Shown: positions 17,672-27,362, numbered from the stretch's first letter. The stretch: 64,000 nt of DNA from an uncultured Desulfovibrio sp. (GCA_900553065.1 USBZ01000004.1:1-64000), one strand, 5' to 3'. Notes: generated by a model not told the origin, from the sequence alone. A program made the numbers and translations.

Positions 17672-19015
17672 ATGGAAAAGAACTTTACTTTTTATGCCGT
17701 TACCTACGGCTGCCGCGTGAATCAGTACGAAACGCAGGCCATACGCGAGTGGTGGCAGCGCCTCGGCGGCGTGGAAACCGATGATCCGGCCTCTGCCGAT
17801 GTCGTGCTCGTGGACTCCTGCGCCGTGACGGCGGAAGCCGTGAGCGACGCCAGACAGATGACGCGCAGGCTCGGCCGCATCAATCCCCATGCGCGTATTT
17901 TTGCCGCAGGCTGCGCGGCCTCGGCGGAACCGGCGGATTTCGCGCTGCCCGGCGTGGCGGCGGTCATTCCTCAGAGGGACAAGTTCGTCCTGCTCGGCGG
18001 GCATCCTCTGGAAATGACGGATTTTGCCGTGAACGAGGCGGAAAGACCTCGCTTTGCGCCCTTTTCCATATCGTGTTTCCGAAGGGCAAGACCCGTGGTC
18101 AAGGTGCAGGACGGCTGCTCGCAGGGCTGCGCCTACTGCATTATACCGCTGACGCGCGGCCCGGCACGCAGTCGTCCGGTGCAGGACATTCTGGCGGAAA
18201 CGGAACGCCTGCTCAGGGCCGGATACCGCGAGATCATGATTTCCGGCGTGAATCTCCGTCAGTTCCATGCCGACGGCGGGGACGGCAGAAATTTCTGGTC
18301 GCTGCTTCGCCGCATGGATGCGGAATTTTCTCCGGAATGGCAGGGTAGGGCGCGCTTCAGACTCAGTTCGCTGGAACCGGCGCAGGTGACGGATGACGAG
18401 GCGCTGGAAACGCTGGAAGGCTGCCGCATGGTATGCCCGCACCTTCATCTTTCCCTGCAGAGCGGAAGCATGGCCGTGCTTCGTCGCATGGGCCGTTCCC
18501 CCTATTCGCCGGAAAGCGTGGCCGGGGCCGTGGAAAAGATGCGTCGCTTCTGGCCCGTCATGGGACTCGGCGCCGACATCCTCATGGGGTTCCCGGGGGA
18601 ATCCGAGGCGGAAACGGAAGAAACGCTGCAGATGCTGCGGGTTCTGCCCATGACCTACGCTCATGTGTTTCCCTATTCCGTGCGCCCCGGAACGCGCGCG
18701 GCGGCATTGCCGGATCAGCTTCCGAAAAAGGTCCGTCAGGAGCATGCCGCCAGAGTGCGGGCGCTCATGGCCGAAAAGCATCGGGAATTTCTGCAGGCGC
18801 AGCTTGCTCAGCCCCTTATGAAGGTGGCCTTCGACAGTGCCGATGCCCGGCACGGCAACAATGAATGGTATGCCGACTGCCGCATGGAAGACGACGGACA
18901 GGTTCGGCGCGATCATGAACTGGTCGACGTTGTCCCCGTGCGCGTGGAAGGAAATTTGATTATGGTACGCCCCCTCGGGGAAGAACACCCCTCGAACCAT
19001 CCAGCAGGAGAATGA
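17672..19015 (+). CDS. mtaB: tRNA t6A37 methylthiotransferase MtaB
   Basis: Radical-SAM enzyme that adds a methylthio group to t6A at position 37 of ANN-decoding tRNAs. The 447 residues carry an N-terminal UPF0004 domain with three cluster cysteines (TYGCRVNQYE, VDSCAVT, AAGCAAS) and the radical-SAM CSQGCAYC motif with the usual three-residue and two-residue spacings. The C-terminal part is TRAM-like. TYGCRVNQYE and DSCAVTAEA point to MtaB over MiaB or RimO. It begins 2 bases after the lipoprotein gene. Confidence 0.92.
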   Translation: MEKNFTFYAVTYGCRVNQYETQAIREWWQRLGGVETDDPASADVVLVDSCAVTAEAVSDARQMTRRLGRINPHARIFAAGCAASAEPADFALPGVAAVIPQRDKFVLLGGHPLEMTDFAVNEAERPRFAPFSISCFRRARPVVKVQDGCSQGCAYCIIPLTRGPARSRPVQDILAETERLLRAGYREIMISGVNLRQFHADGGDGRNFWSLLRRMDAEFSPEWQGRARFRLSSLEPAQVTDDEALETLEGCRMVCPHLHLSLQSGSMAVLRRMGRSPYSPESVAGAVEKMRRFWPVMGLGADILMGFPGESEAETEETLQMLRVLPMTYAHVFPYSVRPGTRAAALPDQLPKKVRQEHAARVRALMAEKHREFLQAQLAQPLMKVAFDSADARHGNNEWYADCRMEDDGQVRRDHELVDVVPVRVEGNLIMVRPLGEEHPSNHPAGE

Positions 19016-19016
19016 T

Positions 19017-19895
19017 ATGCCGCTTCGCAGCATGACCGGCTTCGGCCGTTTTCAGAGGGACGACGGCGACGTGGTCCAGACCTGGGAGATCCGCAGCGTC
19101 AACAGCCGTTTTCTGGACCTCAAGTGGAAGCTTCCGCCGCAGGCCCGCAACATGGAAGCCCGCTTTGAAAAGATCGTGCGTCGCTTTGCTTCCCGCGGCC
19201 GTGTGGAAATTTCCCTGAATCTGCAGCTTGAGAGCGCGGCACGGGTGAACTTCGACAGCGCGCAGGCCTCGGCCATGCTGGATGCCGTGAAGTCGTTCGC
19301 CTCTTCCCGGGGGGATATCTTCGAAGTGGACTACATGACGCTCATGCAGCTCTCTTCGCTCTGGACCTCCAGCGGGGAAGCGGACGACGATTCGCTCTTC
19401 GATCTGCTGGCGTCGGGGCTTGAAGGAGCGCTTGCCGACTGGAACGAATCCAGAGAAACGGAAGCCGGCGCGCTGGCCCGTGATCTGGAGATGCGTTTCG
19501 GGCGTATGGCGGAATGGATTTCCGCCATTGAGGAACGCGCCCCCGAGGTCAAGAAGGCCCGCTTTGAACAGGTGCGCGAGCGCCTTTCCGATATGCTGAA
19601 CAATCTCGGTGCCGAGCTTGAGGAAGGCCGTTTTCTTCAGGAAATGGTCATCATGGCCGACAAGCTGGACGTGACCGAGGAGCTGATCCGGCTGCACTCG
19701 CATCTTGTTCGTCTGGCTTCGCTCATGGAAAGCGGGGAGGATGCCGGACGCAAGCTGGACTTTACGCTTCAGGAAAGCTTTCGTGAGATCAATACCTGCG
19801 GCAACAAGATTCAGGACGCGCAGGTCTCGCGCATTGTCGTGGACTGCAAGAACGAGCTGGAGAAGTGCCGCGAGCAGGTGCAGAATCTGGAGTAG
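19017..19895 (+). CDS. yicC: YicC/YloC family endoribonuclease
   Basis: A 292-residue YicC-family protein. The N-terminal signature RSMTGFGRFQRDDGDVVQTWEIRSVNSRFLDLKWKLP and the C-terminal EEGRFLQEMVIMADKLDVTEEL with RLDFTLQE-type ending (KLDFTLQESFREINTCGNK) are characteristic. Family members are hexameric RNases that promote decay of certain RNAs. AGGAG lies 6 bases before the ATG. It starts 1 base after mtaB and is followed by remA and gmk, a common order in this group. Confidence 0.93.
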   Translation: MPLRSMTGFGRFQRDDGDVVQTWEIRSVNSRFLDLKWKLPPQARNMEARFEKIVRRFASRGRVEISLNLQLESAARVNFDSAQASAMLDAVKSFASSRGDIFEVDYMTLMQLSSLWTSSGEADDDSLFDLLASGLEGALADWNESRETEAGALARDLEMRFGRMAEWISAIEERAPEVKKARFEQVRERLSDMLNNLGAELEEGRFLQEMVIMADKLDVTEELIRLHSHLVRLASLMESGEDAGRKLDFTLQESFREINTCGNKIQDAQVSRIVVDCKNELEKCREQVQNLE

Positions 19896-19897
19896 GC

Positions 19898-20185
19898 ATG
19901 GCAAGACAGCAGCTTGTCAACGTGGGATTCGGCAACTATGTTCTGGCCTCGCGCGTGGTGGCCATAGTGAACCCGCTGTCGTCTCCCATGCGGCGTCTGC
20001 GCGACGACGCCAGAGCCGAGGGACGCCTTGTGGATGTTTCCCAGGGGCGGAAAACACGCGCCATTCTGGTAACGGATTCCAACCATGTCATACTGTCCGC
20101 CATTTCCGCGGACACGCTGGGACAGCGTTTTGCTTCGCAGGGCGAGGCCGATGCTTCCGACGATGAAGACGAGGATGATATATGA
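19898..20185 (+). CDS. remA: RemA/DUF370 family regulator
   Basis: A 95-residue RemA-like protein. The core VNVGFGNYVLASRVVAIVNPLSSPMRRLRDDARAEGRLVDVSQGRKTRAILVTDSNHVILSA matches the family well. In Bacillus, RemA is a DNA-binding activator of matrix and osmoprotection genes; in deltaproteobacteria the role is not known. The acidic tail (SDDEDEDD) is extra. The start at 19898 is 2 bases after yicC, and the stop overlaps gmk. Confidence 0.9.
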   Translation: MARQQLVNVGFGNYVLASRVVAIVNPLSSPMRRLRDDARAEGRLVDVSQGRKTRAILVTDSNHVILSAISADTLGQRFASQGEADASDDEDEDDI

Positions 20186-20802
20186 TGATTGATTTCGGCC
20201 CGCGCCGCGGCCTTCCCTTTGTTATCTGCGCCCCTTCCGGCACAGGCAAGACGACGCTGGTGAGCCGTCTCACCGCGGAATTTCCGCTGGAATTTTCCAT
20301 TTCCTGCACTACGCGGGCGCCCCGCGGCACGGAGAAGGACGGCGTGGATTACATTTTTCTTGACCGGGAAACGTTCGTGGAGCGCAGAAAGCAGGGCTAT
20401 TTTGCCGAATGGGCGGAAGTGCACGGCAATTTCTACGGCACGCCTCTTCAGCCGGTGCGCGACAGACTGGCGCTCGGCAAGGATATGCTGTTCGATATCG
20501 ACGTGCAGGGCGCCGCGCAGCTTTCCCTTTCGCTGCCCGAGGCAAGATTCGTGTTCATTCTTCCGCCTTCGCTGGAGGAGCTTGAGCGGCGTCTGCGCGG
20601 ACGCGGCACCGACAGTGAGGAAGCCATTCTGGTTCGCCTTTCCAATGCCCGTACGGAAATCATGAGCAGTCACTGGTTCGACGCCGTCATCGTCAACGAC
20701 GATCTCGAAAGCGCCTATGACCAGCTGCGTTCCTTCTATCTGGCCTCCACGCTGCAGCCCTCGCTCAAACCGCAGCTTGCAAGAAATATCTGCGGAGCGT
20801 AG
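20182..20802 (+). CDS. gmk: guanylate kinase
   Basis: Phosphorylates GMP to GDP. The 206 residues show the P-loop CAPSGTGKTT, the GMP-binding SISCTTRAPRGTEKDGVDYIFL, FAEWAEVHGNFYGTP, and DIDVQGAAQL. The start overlaps the remA stop by 4 bases (ATGA), so translation is probably coupled. Confidence 0.97.
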   Translation: MMIDFGPRRGLPFVICAPSGTGKTTLVSRLTAEFPLEFSISCTTRAPRGTEKDGVDYIFLDRETFVERRKQGYFAEWAEVHGNFYGTPLQPVRDRLALGKDMLFDIDVQGAAQLSLSLPEARFVFILPPSLEELERRLRGRGTDSEEAILVRLSNARTEIMSSHWFDAVIVNDDLESAYDQLRSFYLASTLQPSLKPQLARNICGA

Positions 20803-20871
20803 TCTGAACGCTTCACCTTCTTTGTTGCGGCAAAGGCACGCTGCGGAAGAGGGAAAAGCGGGTTGAATCGA

Positions 20872-20945
20872 ACGCTGTCGATACGGATATGGCGGGAAGA
20901 GTTCTGCCGTGCAGACCCGCCGTGTCCGGACAGCGTATTTTTTTC
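20872..20945 (+). terminator. long-stem terminator after gmk
   Basis: A 21-bp imperfect stem (20872-20879 with 20929-20936, then 20884-20896 with 20916-20928, with a 4-base bulge) is followed directly by ATTTTTTT. It probably ends the recD2-to-gmk transcript. Confidence 0.85.
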
Positions 20946-20960
20946 ATGACATGCGGAAAG

Positions 20961-20985
20961 CCTGCGGTCTGTTCGCGACCGCAGG
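20961..20985 (+). promoter_or_regulatory. hairpin upstream of recJ
   Basis: A perfect 9-bp stem CCTGCGGTC/GACCGCAGG with a 7-base loop lies 52 bases before recJ and just after the gmk terminator. There is no T run, so it is not a terminator. A role in the recJ leader or as an operator is possible. Confidence 0.4.
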
Positions 20986-21036
20986 ACGTTCCGAAAATAT
21001 CTGCGGAAAAGGATTCCGCCGACAGGCCTTCAGAAT

Positions 21037-22758
21037 ATGAGCAAGAACTGGGTATTCCGTACACGTCGGGATGAGGCTGCCTTTCCCGCTTCGTTTCACG
21101 ACATGGCTGAGCGCTGCGGCATTTCTTCGCGGCTTGCCCAGCTGCTCTGGCTGCGCGGCATCGACGACAGAGAGCAGCTCGCGGAATATCTTTCTCCCGG
21201 GCTTCGCTATCTTGCCAGGCCTTCGCTGTGGCCCGGCATAGAGAAGGCCGCGGATATTCTTGCCCGGGGGCTCAGGGAAGGCAGAAAGCTGGCCGTTTGG
21301 GGCGACTACGATGCCGACGGCGTGACCAGCACGGCGCTGGTGCTTCAGGTGCTGCGTCATTACGGCTATGAGGCCATGTGGCATCTGCCCGACAGGCGTG
21401 AGGAAGGATACGGCATGAACGAGGCCGGGGTGGAGCGTCTGGCGGAGCAGGGCGTGACGCTTCTTCTGACCGTGGACTGCGGCATTTCCGATGTAGCGGC
21501 CATTGCGCGGGCCAGAGAGCTGGGTATGGAGGTGGTTGTTACCGATCATCACCTGCTGCCCGAAGAGCTTCCGGATGCGGCGGTTCTCTGCAATCCGAAG
21601 CTGGCGGACTGCCCCTGCGCTTCGCTTTCCGGCGTCGGCGTCACGTTCTTCCTTATGGCCGAGCTGAATGCCCGTCTTGCCGAGGGCGGTGCGCCTCGCT
21701 TCGACATGCGCCGTACGCTTGATCTTGTGGCGCTGGGAACGCTGGCGGATCTGGTGGAGCTGGAAGGGCAGAACCGCATTCTTGTGAAGAACGGTCTGCT
21801 TGTGATCGGCGAGGCGAAAAGGCCGGGCATTTCTGAACTCAAGGTGGTATGCGGCTTTGCGCCTCTGGCCTCGCTCGGAGCGGGGCAGGTGATCTTCAGC
21901 CTCGCGCCGCGCATCAATGCTGCGGGGCGCGTGGCTTCGGCGGAAACGGCGCTTGAACTTCTCTGCGCCGGAGATTGCGACACTGCGGCGGATCTGGCCC
22001 GTCGTCTGGACGGATATAATACCCAGCGCCGTCAGGAAGAGGAGCGCATCACGGAGGAGGCCATGCTTCAGGCTGAGGCCTCGCTGAACGATCCGGCGCT
22101 CGTCATTGCCGGAACGGACTGGAATCAGGGCGTGATCGGCATTGTGGCGTCACGTCTGGTGGAGAAGTACCACAAACCTACACTGGTGCTCTGTACCGAT
22201 GGCGAAACGCTGAAAGGGTCGGGGCGTTCCATCAGCGGTTTCGATATGCACGACGGCCTTGCCCGCTGTGCCGGAGACCTGGAATCGTTCGGCGGACACC
22301 GCATGGCGGCAGGCGTGAGAGTCCGGCCGGAGCGCCTGGAGGCATTCCGCAGGCACTTTTTCGAGGTGGTCAGAGAGGTTCTGGGGCCAGATCCTGTTCC
22401 TGCCGTGCAGCTGATCGACGGCGAACTGGACTTCAAGGAAGCGTCGAACTTCATTTTTCTGAAGGAACTGGAAATGATGCAGCCTTTCGGCGTGGGAAAT
22501 CCCGAACCCGTGTTCCAGTCGCCGCCGCTTCTTGTCAAAAGAAGACGTCTTTTCGGGCAGCAGAAAAATCATGTGCTTCTGGAACTGACGGACGAAAGCT
22601 GCAACATCACGCTTCAGGCCAAGGCATGGCGACAGGCGGAACAGTTTCCCGCCGATCTCGAAGGAAGGCGCATCCGACTGGCCTACAGTCCGGGCATCGA
22701 CATGTACAACGGCGCCGCCAGCGTGGACGTGCGCATCAGAGACTGGAAGCTGGTCTGA
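21037..22758 (+). CDS. recJ: single-strand DNA-specific exonuclease RecJ
   Basis: A 5'-3' ssDNA exonuclease of the DHH family used in recombination and mismatch repair. The 573 residues show motif I VWGDYDADGVTSTA, DCGISD, VVTDHHLLPE (the DHH motif), and the DHHA1 region with SGRSISGFDMHDGLARC and FGGHRMAAG, then a C-terminal OB-type domain. Length is normal. The ribosome-binding site is weak, and a hairpin lies upstream. Confidence 0.96.
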   Translation: MSKNWVFRTRRDEAAFPASFHDMAERCGISSRLAQLLWLRGIDDREQLAEYLSPGLRYLARPSLWPGIEKAADILARGLREGRKLAVWGDYDADGVTSTALVLQVLRHYGYEAMWHLPDRREEGYGMNEAGVERLAEQGVTLLLTVDCGISDVAAIARARELGMEVVVTDHHLLPEELPDAAVLCNPKLADCPCASLSGVGVTFFLMAELNARLAEGGAPRFDMRRTLDLVALGTLADLVELEGQNRILVKNGLLVIGEAKRPGISELKVVCGFAPLASLGAGQVIFSLAPRINAAGRVASAETALELLCAGDCDTAADLARRLDGYNTQRRQEEERITEEAMLQAEASLNDPALVIAGTDWNQGVIGIVASRLVEKYHKPTLVLCTDGETLKGSGRSISGFDMHDGLARCAGDLESFGGHRMAAGVRVRPERLEAFRRHFFEVVREVLGPDPVPAVQLIDGELDFKEASNFIFLKELEMMQPFGVGNPEPVFQSPPLLVKRRRLFGQQKNHVLLELTDESCNITLQAKAWRQAEQFPADLEGRRIRLAYSPGIDMYNGAASVDVRIRDWKLV

Positions 22759-23172
22759 AAAGCCGGTGCGGTCTGTCCGGCCGGCATGCCTCGTTTCTCT
22801 TGAATGCCCGGCTGGCTCGCTTCCGTTTGACGTTGATGCATTGGTCGACCGATGCGGCCGGAAAAGCGCACGGGCCTCGGAAGAAACCTCACGAAAAAAG
22901 AAGCGGGAAGTGTGCCGGACAGTGGCGCTTGAAAGGCTTTTCGAAGTCGAAGGCGCTTGTTTTATGCCGCTTGTGTCAACCCCGCTCAACAGCCATCACG
23001 AAGATGGCCGTGTGTTCCTTTTGACGCTGACCCCCGCCAACGAAGAGAGTGCTTCATGCCTTCCCGGCATGATCGGAGGCCTTGCCCGGCAGCATCTCTA
23101 TGCCGCAAGGCACGACGAAAAAGGCTCCCGCCGGAACGGGAGCCTTCCTTGTATCCGGAAAAGAAACGGCGA
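22759..23172. other. intergenic region between recJ and greA
   Basis: These 414 bases lie between convergent genes. I recognise only the greA terminator (23117-23146), a short palindrome around 22835-22855 and a small CATGCC/GGCATG hairpin near 23060. Possible reading frames here lack ribosome-binding sites and recognisable products. No clear recJ terminator is visible. Confidence 0.5.
23117..23146 (-). terminator. Rho-independent terminator of greA
   Basis: A perfect 10-bp stem AAGGCTCCCG/CGGGAGCCTT with a 6-base loop, followed on the minus strand by TTT. Confidence 0.85.
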
Positions 23173-23652
23173 TCAGTCGCGCACGCCGTGGAATTCGATT
23201 TCGGTGATTTCGTAGGTCACGCGGCCGCGGGGAATGTCGATGGTGACTTCGTCGCCGACTTCGTGACCGAGAAGTGCACGGCCCACGGGAGAGTTGATGG
23301 AGATGGATCCCTTGGCAAAGTCGGCTTCATCAGGTCCGAGCAGCGTGAACTGACGTTCTTCGTCGGTATCAACGTCGACCACATGCACGGTAGCACCGAA
23401 GATGACCTTGTCGCTGTGAAGCGTGTCGAGGTCAATGACAGTGTACTGGGGAAGCTGGGATTCAATGTAGTTGATGCGGGCTTCCAGGAAGCCCTGACGC
23501 TCACGGGCGGCATCGTAACCGGCATTTTCCTTCAGGTCGCCTTCTTCACGGGCTTCCTTGATGGCCTGAATGACGGCAGGACGCTCCTTCTTGAGCGCTT
23601 CAAGTTCTTTTTCCAGCTTCTTGTATCCCTGTACGGAAATAGGCGTGCTCAT
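23173..23652 (-). CDS. greA: transcription elongation factor GreA
   Basis: Rescues backtracked RNA polymerase by stimulating transcript cleavage through its secondary channel. The 159 residues have the N-terminal coiled coil with the acidic tip (AREEGDLKENAGYDAARERQG) and the C-terminal FKBP-like domain (GSISINSPVGRALLGHEVGDEVTIDIPRG). I chose the ATG at 23652, which has AAGGGA upstream. It is a single-gene unit with its own promoter and terminator. Confidence 0.97.
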   Translation of the reverse strand: MSTPISVQGYKKLEKELEALKKERPAVIQAIKEAREEGDLKENAGYDAARERQGFLEARINYIESQLPQYTVIDLDTLHSDKVIFGATVHVVDVDTDEERQFTLLGPDEADFAKGSISINSPVGRALLGHEVGDEVTIDIPRGRVTYEITEIEFHGVRD

Positions 23653-23759
23653 GGCAGATCCCTTCAAAAAAAGTGATAAGCAAAAAAAGAGGCCCAACTT
23701 CTCGAAAGGGATAGCATTCACTTCCAGAAAAGTGGGGCATCAGGAAATGCTTTCCCTGC

Positions 23760-23788
23760 AATATAGGCCTGCCGGAACATGAAGTCAA
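23760..23788 (-). promoter_or_regulatory. promoter of greA
   Basis: On the minus strand TTGACT (23783-23788) and TATATT (23760-23765) are separated by exactly 17 bases, giving a leader of about 100 nt. Confidence 0.75.
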
Positions 23789-23975
23789 TCCCCGTCCGGT
23801 TTTTGGCTTCGTGTCGCCTGCCGGCGGAAAATCGGGGCGGCGTATGCGTTCCGGAAGGAAAAACGCCGTCCCGGATTTACTGCTGGACAAGGCGTCCCGG
23901 TTCTGCGAGAATAAAAGTTCTGTGATTCCGTCGACGGCTTCTTCCGTCGGCGAAAAAAAACACTATGGAACTGCT

Positions 23976-25661
23976 ATGGCAAACGATAATCAGCCGGATA
24001 AAGTCATTTATTCGATGAACCGCGTGACCAAGCGACATGGTCAGCGGGAAGTTCTCAAGGATATTTCGCTCGGCTATTTCTACGGCGCGAAAATCGGCGT
24101 GCTCGGCCTGAACGGCGCGGGTAAGTCGTCGCTGCTCAAGATCATGGCCGGCGTGGACAAGGCCTTCGACGGCGACGTGGTGGTCGCCCCGGGATACTCC
24201 ATCGGCTATCTTGAGCAGGAGCCGCTGGTGGATGAAACGCGCACCGTCCGCGAAGTCGTGGAGGAGGGCGTTCAGGAAGTCGTGGATCTCGTTAAGGAAT
24301 TCAACGAGATCAACGAAAAGTTCGCCGATCCCGATGCCGACATGGACGCTCTGATCGAGCGCCAGGCCAAGGTGCAGGAAAAAATGGACGCCCTGAACGC
24401 CTGGGATCTCGACTCCCGCCTGGAAATGGCCATGGATGCGCTGCGCTGTCCGCCTGCGGATACGCCCGTGTCCGTGATTTCCGGCGGTGAACGTCGCCGC
24501 GTGGCTCTGTGCCGTCTGTTGCTGCAGAACCCCGACATCCTTCTGCTCGACGAACCGACCAACCATCTCGATGCCGAGTCCGTGGCCTGGCTGGAAAGAT
24601 ATCTGCAGGGTTTCCCCGGCACGGTCATCGCCGTCACGCACGACCGTTACTTTCTTGATCATGTGGCCGGATGGATTCTGGAGCTGGACAGAGGCCGCGG
24701 CATTCCGTGGAAGGGCAATTACTCCTCCTGGCTCGAACAGAAGGAAAAGCGCCTTGCTCTTGAGGAAAAGGCCGACAACGAACGTCGTAAGACGCTGGCC
24801 CGCGAACTGGAGTGGATTCACATGTCGCCCAAGGGCCGTCATGCCAAGGGCAAGGCCCGCATCAATGCCTACGAGGCCATGCTGAGCCATGAGAGCGAAC
24901 GCCTCGCTCCGGATCTGGAAATCTACATTCCGCCGGGACCGCGCCTCGGCAAGTCGGTCATCGAAGCCAGAGATCTGTGCAAGAGCATGGGCGACAAGCT
25001 GCTGGTGGAAAACGCGAACTTCCTTGTGCAGCCCGGCGCCATCGTGGGCATCATCGGTCCCAACGGCGCGGGTAAGACCACGCTGTTCAAGATGCTCGTC
25101 GGCGAGGAAAAGCCTGATTCCGGCACGCTCAGCATCGGCGAAACGGTGAAGTTCGGCTATGTCGACCAGAACCGCGCGTCTCTTGAACCCGGCAAGACCG
25201 TGTATGAAATCATCAGCGGCGGCAGCGACTTCATCAAGCTCGGCGGCCGTGAAGTAAACGCCCGTGCCTACTGCTCGCGCTTCAACTTCCAGGGCGGCGA
25301 TCAGCAGAAGAAGGTGGACGTGCTCTCCGGCGGTGAACGCAACCGCGTGCATCTTGCCTGCATGCTCAAGTCCGGCGCCAACGTGCTGCTGCTCGACGAA
25401 CCCACCAACGACATCGACGTGAACACCATGCGTGCTCTGGAAGATGCGCTGGAAAACTTTGCGGGCTGCGTGCTGGTCATCAGCCATGACCGCTGGTTCC
25501 TCGACCGTATCGCGACGCATATTCTGGCCTTTGAGGATGAAGGGCAGGTGACCTTCTTTGAAGGCAACTTCTCCGAATATGAAGAGGATCGCCGCAAGAG
25601 ACTCGGTAAGGATGCGGATACGCCTCATCGCATGAAGTATCGCAGACTGACCCGTCAGTAA
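23976..25661 (+). CDS. ettA: energy-dependent translational throttle protein EttA (ABC-F)
   Basis: A ribosome-binding ABC-F ATPase of 561 residues with two ATP-binding domains: Walker A GLNGAGKSS and GPNGAGKTT, signatures SGGERRRVALCRLLL and SGGERNRVHLACML, Walker B LLLDEPTNHLD and LLLDEPTNDID. The segment GWILELDRGRGIPWKGNYSSWLEQK and the start YSMNRVTK identify EttA over Uup. EttA gates entry of the ribosome into elongation according to ATP/ADP. The ATG at 23976 begins MANDNQPDKVIYSM, as in the family. The upstream ribosome-binding site is modest. Confidence 0.95.
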   Translation: MANDNQPDKVIYSMNRVTKRHGQREVLKDISLGYFYGAKIGVLGLNGAGKSSLLKIMAGVDKAFDGDVVVAPGYSIGYLEQEPLVDETRTVREVVEEGVQEVVDLVKEFNEINEKFADPDADMDALIERQAKVQEKMDALNAWDLDSRLEMAMDALRCPPADTPVSVISGGERRRVALCRLLLQNPDILLLDEPTNHLDAESVAWLERYLQGFPGTVIAVTHDRYFLDHVAGWILELDRGRGIPWKGNYSSWLEQKEKRLALEEKADNERRKTLARELEWIHMSPKGRHAKGKARINAYEAMLSHESERLAPDLEIYIPPGPRLGKSVIEARDLCKSMGDKLLVENANFLVQPGAIVGIIGPNGAGKTTLFKMLVGEEKPDSGTLSIGETVKFGYVDQNRASLEPGKTVYEIISGGSDFIKLGGREVNARAYCSRFNFQGGDQQKKVDVLSGGERNRVHLACMLKSGANVLLLDEPTNDIDVNTMRALEDALENFAGCVLVISHDRWFLDRIATHILAFEDEGQVTFFEGNFSEYEEDRRKRLGKDADTPHRMKYRRLTRQ

Positions 25662-25700
25662 TCTCCGATCGGGGGAGTTCTTCTCCCTGACTATGGTATG

Positions 25701-25731
25701 AAAAAAGGCAGCCGAATGGCTGCCTTTTTTT
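25701..25731 (+). terminator. terminator after ettA, bidirectional
   Basis: A 13-bp stem with a GAAT loop ends in a run of T on the plus strand and begins with a run of A, so it can serve ettA and the convergent metallophosphoesterase gene. Confidence 0.92.
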
Positions 25732-25788
25732 GTATCGCCAGAAGTTTTTTCTGTAAGGAAGCATGGAGAGGTGCGTTATCTTCCGTCC

Positions 25789-27015
25789 TTATTGCCTTGT
25801 ACGTTCTCCGGCTCCGCTCTGCTCCGGGGAGCGCAGCGTAAGCAGCGTGATTTCCGCGCCTACGCCGAGGCGCATGGGCACATAGCCCCACATGCCTGTT
25901 CCCGGACTGACGTAGAGCGGCATGGATCCGGCCCGGTAGAGACCTGAGCGGAATCCGCTGTTCATACGGGATACCAGCGGGAAGAGAAAGAAGAACTGCC
26001 CGCCGTGAGTGTGCCCGGAAAGCTGGAGATGACAGCCCAGAGCGGCGTTCTGTTCGGCCTGCCCCGGTCGGTGCGACATGAGGATGCGCAGGCCTTCGCT
26101 CGCTCCCTCAAGTGCCTTGCGGGTGTCGGGAGCGCCCATTTCTCCGTCGAGACTGCGGAACAGCACGGCACAGGGATCCGTGACTGCGGCAATGACCACG
26201 TTTCTGCCTCTGACGTCGTACTGCCTGTGAGCATTCAGAAGAACGGTCATGCCCCAGCGCCGCCAGGTTTCCACCCAGGGGCGCAGCCCGGAGTAGTAGT
26301 CGTGATTGCCTGCGCTGATGACGACATCATAGCGGGCTCGCAGATCCGTGATGGGACGCAGAAAGGAGCCTATGCGCTCCGGCGTGCCGTCGGCCAGATC
26401 GCCCGTGATGAGGGTGAAGTCCGGCTCCAGAGCATTGGTCCGGCGTACTACTTCTTCGAGCCATGCGCCGGTGAAGGTGGAGCCGATGTGCAGGTCGCTC
26501 AGATGGGCGATTTTGAGTCCGTCGAGATCCTTCGGCAGCCCCTTCACGGCAACGTCGATCCGTCTGACGTCGGGAACGGCCAGAGCGCGCGCCATGCCTG
26601 CGGCGGCAGCCGCCAGACTTGAGGCGAGCATGAGAAGTTCCGCAGGAATGGAGAGCAGGGCGGAGAACAGACTCTCTTCCAGTCCGCTCAGACCGGGGAT
26701 CAGAAGGGAGACTCCGAAACACAGGGCCAGAAACAGATCGCGCAGAAGCACAAGCCATGACAGGACCATGAACGAGGAGGAAATGAAGCCTCCCGCGCGC
26801 ACGAGCAGAAAGGGCAGATCGGGGCGTTTCGTAATGAGTACCCGCATGCCCGTGATGGTCTGGGAAATGATGAAGAGAAGAACCGTGAGCGGAATTCTCC
26901 AGAGGACGGGCACGGGATCGTGCCAGAACAGGCTGAAGGACATGTACCCGGCTACGGCCAGCATGAGCGTGGTGCTTGAGGCAAAGAACATGCGGTTGCG
27001 TGCGTAATCGGCCAT
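25789..27015 (-). CDS. membrane-anchored metallophosphoesterase
   Basis: A 408-residue protein with about four hydrophobic membrane segments in residues 10-150, followed by a calcineurin-like phosphoesterase domain. The metal-site motifs appear in order: HLSDLHIG, ITGDLADG, SAGNHDYYSG, SHRP and LSGHTHGGQ. The layout is like YkuE/YaeI enzymes, some of which hydrolyse UDP-diacylglucosamine or other phospho-lipids. The substrate here cannot be read from sequence. The ATG at 27015 has AAGGA upstream; in-frame codons beyond it look non-coding. Confidence 0.88.
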   Translation of the reverse strand: MADYARNRMFFASSTTLMLAVAGYMSFSLFWHDPVPVLWRIPLTVLLFIISQTITGMRVLITKRPDLPFLLVRAGGFISSSFMVLSWLVLLRDLFLALCFGVSLLIPGLSGLEESLFSALLSIPAELLMLASSLAAAAAGMARALAVPDVRRIDVAVKGLPKDLDGLKIAHLSDLHIGSTFTGAWLEEVVRRTNALEPDFTLITGDLADGTPERIGSFLRPITDLRARYDVVISAGNHDYYSGLRPWVETWRRWGMTVLLNAHRQYDVRGRNVVIAAVTDPCAVLFRSLDGEMGAPDTRKALEGASEGLRILMSHRPGQAEQNAALGCHLQLSGHTHGGQFFFLFPLVSRMNSGFRSGLYRAGSMPLYVSPGTGMWGYVPMRLGVGAEITLLTLRSPEQSGAGERTRQ

Positions 27016-27362
27016 GAGGAGATCCTTGATGGTTGCAGGAGTCGAGGGACGTATGTCGGCGTGGCGGCGGAAAAGGGGGGAATGCGTTGTTTTTTCTTTT
27101 TGGGGAGATCCCGGACGGAATGAGGCGGTATCGGGAACGGAGTCTGAGGAGACGTTGTTTTTCCAGACTGTCCGAATCTGCGCCTGTCCTGATCCCCGAT
27201 GTGGGCATGAAGCAGGCTCTTCCCGTAAAGCTGCCTGATGTTTTTCTGAGAGGAGAGGCGCTGCTTCGGCGGCGGGATTCCGCGGCAAAGGGGAGGCGTG
27301 AGTCTGCCCCCCCTCTTCTGCTGCGGAAGGTTAGTGAGGTCGGCGGATCTTCGGGCTGGCGC
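27016..27362. other. intergenic region upstream of the metallophosphoesterase gene
   Basis: I see no gene, strong hairpin or clear promoter in these 347 bases, which separate two minus-strand genes. Base composition is like the flanks, so it could be a decayed gene, but I recognise no protein motif. Confidence 0.4.
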
